Assembly (NCBI RefSeq): GCF_018691265.1
Contig: NW_024881296.1
Coordinates: 11,501,427-11,565,426, forward strand
Source of the DNA: Tyto alba
Lineage: Eukaryota; Chordata; Aves; Strigiformes; Tytonidae
DNA length: 64,000 nt
Direction: 5' to 3'
This document shows, piece after piece, positions 28,188-36,895 of the stretch. The notes below the pieces were generated by a model. It was not told the DNA's origin and searched no databases. It saw nothing but the letters and a program-made list of their open reading frames with translations. The position numbers and the translations under genes were made by a program. Positions within the stretch are counted from its first letter, which is position 1. Every line of letters begins with the position of its first letter.

Positions 28188-28676
28188 TGTTGTGGTTTGA
28201 GCCTACTCAGCAGCTAAATGCCACACAGTTGCTCACCCACCCTCCCCCCACTTGGGAATGGGGAGGGAATCGGAGGGGCAAAGGGAGACTTGCGGGTTGA
28301 GATAAAAACAGTTTAATAATAGTAACAGATTAATACACTGACAGCAGTATCAGCAGGTAATGTACAATACAGCTGCTCACCTCCCACCGACCGACACCCG
28401 CCTGCTCCTGGCCGGCAATCCCAAACACCAAGGCCCCACAGCCACACTCCCAGAAGTGGCAGCCCCTCCTGGCCCTCTCCTGCCTTTATATAGTGAGCAC
28501 AATGTCACGTGACATGGACTATCGGCCAATCGGGGCCCAGCCCTCCAGCTGTGCTCCCCCCGCCCCCGCACACAGGTGAGGGCACTGGGACCTGGGGAGC
28601 CCCTGGGGTCTCAGGGTGCTGCAGCTCCTCCCGCTGCCAGACCAACAGGAGCTCTAGGCCAGCCCCAACCAGGACA
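28188..28676 (-). mobile_element. Solo LTR of avian ERV inserted into CR1
   Basis: 489 bp with TG...CA ends (TGTTGTGG at the left, GGACA at the right). It is flanked by GACTG (28183-28187) and GAATG (28677-28681), a 5-bp target-site duplication with one mismatch, inside a CR1 that is otherwise continuous. The left end matches the U5 end of the LTR at 18-614 in reverse. On the minus strand an ATTAAA signal (28312-28317) and a TATA box (28485-28492) are in the right order. The U3 part differs from the first LTR, so it is a different subfamily. No internal gag/pol/env sequence: a solo LTR left by LTR-LTR recombination. Confidence 0.9.
28485..28492 (-). promoter_or_regulatory. TATA box of the minus-strand LTR
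   Basis: TATATAAA on the minus strand. An inverted CCAAT box (plus-strand CCAAT at 28526-28530) sits about 35 bases upstream in the LTR's own direction, and the ATTAAA signal about 170 bases downstream, which is a normal LTR promoter layout. Confidence 0.55.
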
Positions 28677-28681
28677 GAATG

Positions 28682-29056
28682 AGAGACCTGGGACTGTTCA
28701 GCCCGGAGAAGAGAAGTCTCAGGATGGAGCTCATTGATGTGTACAAATATCTGAAGGGAATGGGTAAAGACAGAGCCAGGCTAGTTCCAGTGGTGTCCAA
28801 TGACATGACCAGAGGCCACGGACACAAACTGAAATGCAGGAGGTTCTGTTTGAACATCAGGAAACACATTTTTACTGAGTAGGTGACCGAGCACTGGCAC
28901 GGAATGCCCAGAGTGGAGGTGGAGTCTCCCTCCCTGGAGATAATCAAAAGCCATCTGGACATGCAGCCTTCTCTAGGTGACCCTGCTTGAGTACAAGTGT
29001 TGGATAAGTTGACCTCCAGAGGTCCCTTCCAATCTCAACCATTCTGTGATTCTACC
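28682..29056 (+). mobile_element. CR1 LINE, 3' part of the split copy
   Basis: Continues the CR1 interrupted at 28187: it encodes the conserved MRDLGLFSPEKR block, then the non-coding 3' region and the CR1 end with an ATTCTGTGATTCTA tail at about 29041-29055. Together with 27885-28187 it makes one element of about 680 bp, older than the LTR inside it. Confidence 0.9.
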
Positions 29057-29079
29057 AGTGCTGTGAATCATTAATGCTG

Positions 29080-29290
29080 ATGTTTGGTAATTCTTGGAAC
29101 ACTGGCAAAGTTCTAGATAATGGAAGAAAATTTATGCTATGGCAATATTAAAAACATCTTTTAAGGACTATCAGTCTGACATCAGTCTTGGCCAAGAGAC
29201 TAGAATGTCTGGAAAGGACTCTATTAGTGAGGAATTAAATATGACAGTGTAATTAAAGCTAAGCAGCATGGTACAAACAGTGGATATTTT
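29080..29290 (+). mobile_element. Ancient, strongly decayed LINE (CR1/L3-like) fragment
   Basis: The block GACTATCAGTCTGACATCAG with its surroundings aligns by eye to the CR1 coding segment for NYRPVSLTSV, followed by a match to the segment before QHGF (AAGCAGCATGG). It is far more diverged than the CR1 just before it and comes from a more 5' part of the element, so it is a separate, older insertion. Family assignment is tentative. Confidence 0.4.
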
Positions 29291-31398
29291 CATTAACTTA
29301 GTTGTTTAATGGCATTAGAATTTGGGGTGCAAATACATCCTGCCCCCCAAAATTAAAAAAAAAAAAAAAGTTGATTGAATAAATTGCTTTGTGACATTTT
29401 TATCAAAAAACTTTTACATAATTTAAATTACAATTATAGAATCTTCATATTTAAGCCAGGATACAGCAGTTACATTTACAATTAATTTCTTCAGGTTTTC
29501 ATCCCTCTAAGTGTAAACTCTGAACCTAAAAGATGTAAAATCACTAATAAGATTTACAGGTGAGATTGGAGAGCTAGAAAGTAATTAAAAGGACAGATTA
29601 CTGACAAAAGTCAAACCAGCTTACTGGGTAAATTGTCCATAAGTGGGGGGGAAAAGTAAGCAAACAAATAAATGGCACACACTCACCAAGAGAATATGGG
29701 ATGTTTTACTTATGGGACAGGAGACTACATACCATGTTTTGAAAAGACTGTGTCCTCCATTGTATGGTCAGATCAATATGAACGCACTCTTTGTGAAGCT
29801 GTGACCAAGAGCAATAAGCTTGGAACTCAAGATTGCATAGGTTAAAACATTACTACTTTTCATATTCATGCTAGTGCCACCAGTCATGTGTCCAGTTCTA
29901 ATGGCTGGGCCTCAAGAAGAGTAGGAAGTAAATTACAGGAGGTTTAGAGAAAATAAATCACAAGGTTAACTAAGATGTGGAAAATGTTCTTTACAATGGA
30001 GGACTTTCAACTGCTTCCAAACAACAGACTAACTTATTTAAAATGAGCATAAATCTCTCTGCATTATGTGGTCATGATAATTTCATCATATCTCTGAGAT
30101 AACAGTATCTTCAATCCAGTTAAGTCTAGTGGAATGCTGGAACATGATGCTTAAGTATAGCATCAACTACATTTAATTAGGTTTTGTGTTTCTCTAATTC
30201 TCCAGCCCACCCTTTCAAGAAAAAATCTGCTAGAGATCTTAAGACCTCCCAGTCGCTGATGACTCACACAGTAAAAGAACTTTGTGCAGCAGAAACATAA
30301 TATGTGCAGATAGCTTTTTCAGTTACCTCAGAGAGCCTTCTTGGTTCATCTTACTAATTTAATGCACATATTTGAAACTATATGCTTTGAATTATAACTT
30401 TTTTCCCTTCAGAATGAAAATATTACTGATTATACAGTGGAAGTCCTGACATTTAGCCTCTGTAAATTGTTCATAACTTTGAACTTCACCAACCTCTCAT
30501 GAATTTGTCTCAAACTGCTGCTTATCTCTATTTTTCTGTGTTTCTTTTTAAACCGTTGTAGCAATGCTCAGGTCATGACTTCAGGCAGGAAATATCCATG
30601 AGGAGTTGCTGAATCTAATAAGATGATCACATTGACAGTAGCTTTCTCTACTAATAAGAAATGTGGAAGTAGATACAGATAATAAGGAATGGTAATGCGG
30701 CAGAACCATTCTAGTCTATGTCTTTTATAATGTTCCTCGAAGCATCAGGCATTCAAACTGTAAATGACACAAGCAAACAGTAACAAGTTCTTTTGTGCAG
30801 AAAGCAGTGAACAGCCCCACTAACAATACCATTGTAATCTAGCAATATACCTTTGAAGTTAACAAAAGAAACAACCACTGAGATTAAATGATTAGCCCAA
30901 ACCTGTTTATGATAAAAAAAGCCAAAGGAAGTAACTATCACTTTGATTTATAGCCGTGCAGCTAAATCTACCTAATATCAAGAGCCTCAGTAAGAATCAG
31001 ATTTGTGATACAGTCTTTGGCTATATGTCTGAGTGAAGCCAGAGAGAAAGTTAAAAGGTCAACACTGCATCTCAAAAACTCAATGTAAACATGGTCATCG
31101 TTTAATGAAGCCAAGTAAGATCTTTTAAAGCCAATGATTTAGTCAAGGTATTCTGAAACTATAACCCCACAAAAGACATAATCCAAGTGTTTGAACTAAA
31201 CAAAACACTAAATAAAAAGCTCTAATTCCAAACCGCAGCTTCCTTTGACTAATGTTTTTTTTAAAAGAACCAGACACTGTTGCAGCAGTTCCTCCAAGTT
31301 CTTGCCATTTTGTCAGCTCATTTGCTTCCTTCAGCATCAGTCATACATGGCTGGTTCTGACAGACAGGCTTGTGATAAATGCACAAACTTAATTCCTT
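29291..31398. other. Non-coding stretch, nothing recognised
   Basis: AT-rich, with an A15 run at 29355-29369. No exon-like frame or recognisable repeat. Confidence 0.55.
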
Positions 31399-31564
31399 AT
31401 CAGAGAAGTGGTTGAGTCACCATCCCAGGAAGTCTTTAAAAGATGTGTAGATGTGGTGTTTAGGTATGTGGTTTAGTGGTGAACTTGGCAGTATTAAGGT
31501 TACGGTTGAACCTGATGATTTTAAAGGTCTTTTCCCACCTAAATCATTCTATGAGTCTATGATC
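31399..31564 (+). mobile_element. CR1 LINE 3' end
   Basis: About 165 bp matching the CR1 3' end in plus orientation: the GTGGTTGAGTCACCATCCC block, the TAGTGGTGAACTTGGCAGT block, and the ATTCTATGAGTCTATGAT tail. Heavily 5'-truncated. It belongs to a different CR1 subfamily from the copy at 28682-29056, judging by the 3' sequence. Confidence 0.9.
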
Positions 31565-32689
31565 TTAAATCGGTTGTGCTTATCTATCCCAATGCAAAGT
31601 GAAGTAGATGATAATGTTCTGATTGAATAACACTTTATAAATTTGCCTACCATAGATATAAGTGAGAATGTAGGTTTATGTAAATTTTTGTAGCTTTATT
31701 GGTAAAATTATGTTACTTTAGAGAATGAATTAGTATGGATTCTTAGTTAAAATATGTTTGTTTGCTGCCATATCCTAAAGAGAAATGTATCATTCGCATG
31801 TGTCTCAAGCTGTTAATGCATCTGATTTCTTAGCACTGCAGCATATCAGAGACAACTCCTAAGTTTATAAACACCAAAAAATGCCACTTCCTCATGTAGG
31901 AGCCAACTGTATTTTCAGACTAGCCAGGAGATTCATCTATGTCCCATAGAGATATTAAAACATTATTTAGAAACAGTCTCTTGGAAGAGAAATGTGTTTA
32001 TCACTTTCCATAGGATGACAGCCATTGATCTCAGACCATTCTTTTCTGCTGCATTCTTTGAATTTAAACCAGTGATGGATGGAACTAAGTTGTCTTTGCA
32101 TATACAGACAGCAGAAAAATGCCAGCCTGCATCTAAGTAGTATTAAATTCTGTTAACGGTATGACCATTTGCAATCATTGTTTGAAAAGTATGCACCCAT
32201 TCAATGTTTTGCAGCAAACCATGCTATGGTTTGTAGTTTTTCATAATGGCTTATGAATCTTTCTTCAGCAGCAATTAAAAACACCACCAACTTTGTCACT
32301 GTCACTCGGTCCAGCACCTTCTCTGTAATTAGCTATGACTGGGCCCTTCTGGAGACTTCTCAGCTGGATCCTACCTAAACCTTTAATAGGTCTTGTTTCA
32401 TAATATCTTTAAGACAAAGTATTTCCACTTCTGCACCACACCACCCACCCAGGGCTTCTTCATCTTCTGTTTTACCCACTTCAGCCTCCTCTTTTATGGC
32501 TTTCACAAATACATTTTACTCCACTCTTGTGCATTCAAAATGCCCAGGGAAGTTCAGTTCCTTGCCTCCTTGCTGGTTCCTCCTCTTTCACCAGACTACA
32601 GAACTCATTTTCCCTTTCAAGTAGCAGAAGGATGAATCTCCATGCTGCTCATTTCCACCACTGAAACATAGACCTCTGCCAATAATGCC
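31565..32689. other. Non-coding stretch, nothing recognised
   Basis: No recognised gene or repeat. GC content starts to rise toward the island that follows. Confidence 0.5.
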
Positions 32690-33480
32690 AGCCCACCCGT
32701 TGAATTTTCATACAAGCAGCTGAAAACTCTCTAGCATGCCCCAATGTTACATGTGTAAAGAGGTCTTCAAAGATAGGTGTCAGAGCCCTGAGAACATCTC
32801 TCCGCCGGGAGGTTTGGCTCCCAAGGCTGAAGGCCAATTTGGAGCTGGTGCAGGTGAGGGTGGCCCCCTTCCTCTGGTGCCCTTGGAGGGAGGCTCCCAG
32901 GCAGCACTCTGGGGAGCCCTCAGAGAGGCCCGAGCCCCCTTCACTTGATTTGAAGCCGAGGCTCTACTACTATATCACCTGAGCTACTTACTGACCCTGC
33001 TGCATCACCGCCATATCTGTGGCTGGCCATGAATCCCGTTGATCCGGACTCTGACCCGTGGACCAATTTCCTGGCCTGGCCTCAGCCTGACCCTGTCACC
33101 ATCCTGAGGCTGCGTCTGACCCTGGTTGCCTTCGCCAGACCTGATCCCGGCCCCCACTGCGGGCTGGTGGCCCATCCCGGCCTTGGTCCATTCCCAGGGA
33201 GGTGCCTGTTGCCTTGGGCTGGGGCTGCCCCTGCCTCCCCCCAGCCCGCCCCGCTCTCCGGCTGGGGCAGGGGGACAGGCTCTGGCTGGGGATGTCCTGC
33301 TCTGCCAGCCCTGCGGCTCCAGGTTTCCCGGGATGCCAGGGAGCAGCTGCCCCACACAACAAGCAAAACGTTAGTTTTAGGTTACCTTCCTTCAAAGCCC
33401 TCCCTGTGACTCTGACCTGTGGTGAAAATAAAAGCTAAATCGAAGTCTGGTTTTGTTTACTTTGACTTAGTATATTCACA
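32690..33480. other. GC- and CpG-rich island ending at an AATAAA, origin unresolved
   Basis: The only strongly GC-rich block of the window, with many CpG dinucleotides while the flanks are CpG-poor. The motif CTGACCCTG or a close variant recurs (about 32991, 33049, 33088, 33116, 33411). Overlapping open frames on both strands (up to 126 codons) are what GC-rich, stop-poor DNA gives by chance; none has a recognisable domain. It ends with AATAAA (33427-33432) and a T-rich stretch. Possible readings: an unrecognised LTR, an unmethylated CpG island or promoter, or a retrocopy. None is proven. Confidence 0.5.
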
Positions 33481-34940
33481 GTGCTTTGTGTAGACCAGTA
33501 CACAATCGCGTGTTGTCATTGTCGATTTTTCTTCGTGTTTTTAGCTGTTTGTACAGAGCCATGTGAAGGAAGATACTACTTCATTAAATACTCAGTCACT
33601 GGGAAATATTATTGGCATTAGAAAAGTCATTATCTTGGAAACTCAGTATTAATCACTTTTATCCAGAAACCTGGGGATGAAGTGCTGAATTATTTTACTC
33701 TATATTAAGTCACTGCTCTAAAGTGATTTCTTTTATTTTAGTCTCTCTGCAAGCTATGTAGTTTTGAAAAAACAAATAAGAAATAGAAGGATGTTGAATA
33801 TTTTGCATTTAGAAATCTTGTTATGATTTTAAGATATTTAGTGCTTCCCACATGGAGCTAGAGACCCATTTTTAAATCTTGGTTGGCTGTACAGTGAACA
33901 AGAGTCCCTCAGTCTGGGAAGATGATTTAAATCTACAGCCTTAAGTATTTGGTATCTCTGAAAATTATTCTCACTGCATATACTTCCTATAAAATTAGGT
34001 CAAATTCTAATATCACTTTTGAAGTGTAAGTCAGAGTAACTTCATTGATTTCAGACTGGAGACCTGGAGAGTTCTAGTACTTACGTAATTTCATGTTTTC
34101 TACTGTCATCAAGATGGCAGTCTTCCCAAAATTTGTACGGATGACAAAATTATATCCCCAGTTACTTCCCCCCAAAAGATATTGATTAGTTTAATAGCTT
34201 TTGACTTTATGCCCAGAATTGTCTTTAATAAATAATTTTCCTACTCTCTAAAGATTTTTTCCTGTCCTGAATTTACATAGTTTTTATAACAATTCTCTTC
34301 AATTAAAAGCACTATTAAGTAGTACGGTTAAGAATGAATGGAACTAAATTTGAGCAATTCATCACTTTCAATTCCACAAAACAATATTGGTAACTACAGA
34401 ATAGCTCTGGCTGTCCTTCACTGAGATATGGGTAATTTTTTAAAACGTAATGCCTTTCCAACCTGGAAAACAGCCACAGGATATCTTATAAAAATTCAAT
34501 TCAGCAGCACTGTTGCAGCTATGATGCTCAATAAGACACTGCAGAGGTTGTTGACTGGTCTCTGTAGGATTTACAGTTTTTCCAGACTGTAAGTGAAAAG
34601 TTTACTATGGCTCCCTCTAAATGACCTTGTTATACTTGCATTCTTTTCACTAATAGTGACTAGTTTTTCTTTTTCCACATAGGTATTCCTAAACTCAGAT
34701 ACAAAATGGAACCACAAGCTTTAGAGATGAGTATCTATATGCTCAGGTGTGTGGTCTGCAATCTCAGAAGAGGCAAATCATTGCGCTTTCATCCTCACAG
34801 TTTTGTCTAATGTACCCAAGCCATGTTCACCCATTTCTGTTCTGTGTCTTTGGGTATTCTCTGAATGAATGGTGTTAGGATTCAAAACTAGAGAATTTCT
34901 AAGAGATGGACAGATAGATAGGCAGACAGAGAATGATATC
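33481..34940. other. Non-coding stretch, nothing recognised
   Basis: AT-rich, no exon-like frame and no recognised repeat. Confidence 0.55.
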
Positions 34941-35106
34941 TGCGGTGGGTTGATACCCACTGATAGGCAAGCCCCCACTCAGTCACTTGCTGACTTCCCC
35001 CAGAGGGTTGGGGGAGGGGATCAGAAGGGCAAAAGTGAGGAAGAAAAACCTCGTAGGTCAAGATAAAGACAGTTTAATAAATGAAGGGGGGGGGGGGGGG
35101 GGGGGG
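34941..35106 (-). mobile_element. Avian ERV LTR remnant (U5/R end) with poly-G
   Basis: Starts with TGCGGTGGGTTGA, the reverse of a known avian LTR end. It contains GGTCAAGATAAAGACAGTTT, the reverse of the R/U5 sequence shared with the LTRs at 18-614 and 28188-28676, and a minus-strand ATTAAA (35073-35078). Recognisable identity stops at a run of 21 G (35086-35106). The rest of the LTR may continue to about 35400 in diverged form, but I cannot show it. No target-site duplication found. Confidence 0.7.
35086..35106 (+). repeat. G21 homopolymer
   Basis: Twenty-one consecutive G residues directly after the LTR segment. Such runs are unstable and hard to sequence, so the true length may differ. 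Confidence 0.9.
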
Positions 35107-36161
35107 CAGAAATTACTACTCCCTGTCCTGTCAATCTCTCTGTTCACTGAAGAACTACAGCAGAGTGGAACCACGCTCATTTGCAGACACAACTTGGCTA
35201 AGAGTAGCTCCTTCTTCCAAGAAAGTAGACGTGCATGTTATCTTCTATACTCTTAAATAAAACAAAGCCAGTGAATGGTTCACTGGCCTTGATGCCAAGT
35301 GGCATGGGCTACATCCCCACTGACTAGCATCTGACCCACATTCTCCTCTGGGTTCTACAGGGAGTTTGATTTTCCCTGCTGAGGGGCTGTGCCACCATAC
35401 CTCAGAGAAGTGTTTTTGTAGGATGAGACAAAATGTGTCTCCTCTTCCAAGTGTGAAAAAAGTACAAATTTTGCTAGATAGTGCTGAAGGATAATGAAGG
35501 GCTGGAGGAAGTAAGCCTAGTGCAGCATTGTTGACATAACATACCAGGAATGGCCCTTGGCAAATACTTTCCAGTGGACTGTTCCTGGGCATTGTCTCAG
35601 AGACTGATAGTTGGCACAGACCAAAATGGTGACAGGAGCTAAGCAGTGTGAAGGATAAATGGTACCTTACTCAATCTCATGTCTTAACCCAGATCTATTT
35701 CGCAACATAGACAAAGCCATGGGGTCTGAAAAAGACATTTTGCACCACAGCACACAAATAAAGAAGGCCATGGTCCTACAGGTGTGGGCTTCTGTAGCTC
35801 TCTGAGACACAGCTTCCCCAGACTGCTATAGTTACACGGCTAACTAACCATTGGCAAGAAACTGTTTTGTTGCTAGTGATGAAGGGTTATATTGCCAACT
35901 GTCAGTTCTTATTTTAAGAATGTACTTGAAATTAAGTATGGTTTCCAGATAAAGTAGATTTCCCACTGTAGCGTAAGAACTCAGATGCATATAGTTTGTG
36001 CTCAGACAAGATCCAAGAAGCATGTTAACCGAGAGGAGTACTGTGTCATGGATTTGGGACATGAACATCACTGGAAAGCACTGGCAAGCTGCAGCACAGG
36101 TTTCTGAAAATGTCCAGCATTCATATTCTTTGACTTTGCCAGTGATGAAGCAATCATAAGG
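35107..36161. other. Non-coding stretch upstream of the candidate exon
   Basis: A 138-codon minus-strand frame (35844-36260) and a 115-codon minus-strand frame (35245-35592) are present but carry no motif. The first overlaps the better-supported plus-strand candidate exon. The first part could be diverged LTR sequence continuing from 35106. Confidence 0.4.
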
Positions 36162-36210
36162 ATGCTTTTGACCACCTTTGTTTTGGGACTTTCTGTCTTT
36201 TCTTTCCCAG

Positions 36211-36427
36211 CTGATGGCAAAACCCTGTGTACAAACCATATGACTGCAAAAAAAATTCAAATATTATTTCAGCATTTGGTCCTGGAACACCTGTCTCAGA
36301 GGCTGAAGGAGAAGTGGCACTTGATTCAGAAGCACAAAATGCAAATATTACAAACTTTGCAGAGAACTGCAAGTTCACACCAGGATATCATGTCTGCAAA
36401 ACTAAAGAGAAGTGTTTTGCATGCTAA
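36211..36427 (+). CDS. Candidate terminal coding exon of an unidentified cysteine-rich secreted-type protein; frame interrupted
   Basis: A strong 3' splice site (pyrimidine tract about 36190-36208, CAG to 36210) precedes a protein-like frame ending at TAA (36425-36427). From 36227 to the stop the frame is open, with an acidic Gly/Pro/Ser middle, an Asn-Ile-Thr glycosylation site and a C-terminal cluster of four cysteines (spacing 8, 6 and 2 residues) ending in FAC-stop. That frame has a TGA at 36212, just after the splice site. The frame open from the splice site (DGKTLCTNHM...) joins it only if one base is gained, most simply in the 8-A run at 36248-36255. So it is either a pseudogene, a sequencing indel, or an exon starting at a second AG (36270). 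An ATG at 36162 would also give a signal-peptide-like start (MLLTTFVLGLSVFS) in the first frame. Family not recognised. Confidence 0.35.
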
Positions 36428-36762
36428 AGTTTGCTGTTGTTGAAGGACTCTTTCACCTGTTCACACAAGTGCCCTCTCCCAAGCAATATGGAGCTAGGGT
36501 GAAGGAAAATTAAGATGCTGTACAAGTTAACATCTATGCCATATGCAGTAGTTGTAATGAGTAATTGATTGCTAATGCTTGTACTGTTTTATGGCTTGTG
36601 AAATACCTTGGGACATGTTTTAATGATATGTTACAGGATATTGAAATGCCTGTTGTGCTTATTTTTTTAGACTCCTGGTGTGAATGGACTGCCAATCTGC
36701 AAGGGTTACAGTATGCCAAATTAATTTTATAGATTATGTTGGTAAGGTCAATTCATTTAGCA

Positions 36763-36768
36763 AATAAA
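36763..36768 (+). terminator. AATAAA poly(A) signal, proximal
   Basis: AATAAA about 335 bases after the candidate stop codon, followed 10-25 bases later by a GT-rich element (TGTGTCTCTGTGCTTG), the usual downstream element of a cleavage site. Confidence 0.4.
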
Positions 36769-36873
36769 ATATCGGTTAATTGTGTCTCTGTGCTTGCTCA
36801 TTAGGGACATGGGGTGCCATTTAATTGGTTCATGTAAATTGCTTGAGCTTTTGTGCATATCTGTGCACATTTT

Positions 36874-36879
36874 AATAAA
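36874..36879 (+). terminator. AATAAA poly(A) signal, distal
   Basis: Second AATAAA 111 bases beyond the first, with T-rich sequence downstream. Could be an alternative 3' end of the same transcript. Confidence 0.35.
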
Positions 36880-36895
36880 AACTTTTGCAGATCAG

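Larger units (their letters stand above)
36428..36895 (+). other. Candidate 3' UTR of the 36.2-kb exon
   Basis: Stop-rich, AT-rich sequence following the candidate stop codon, reaching two canonical AATAAA signals, the arrangement expected of a vertebrate terminal exon. Supported only by this order of signals. Confidence 0.3.

Noticed and set aside
33005..33438. Overlapping frames of 78-126 codons on both strands in the GC-rich island
   Set aside because: GC-rich DNA has few stops. All frames are Gly/Pro/Ala/Arg-rich with no recognisable domain or splice pattern.
35844..36260. 138-codon minus-strand frame
   Set aside because: It overlaps the better-supported plus-strand candidate exon, has no motif, and has no splice or poly(A) context on the minus strand.
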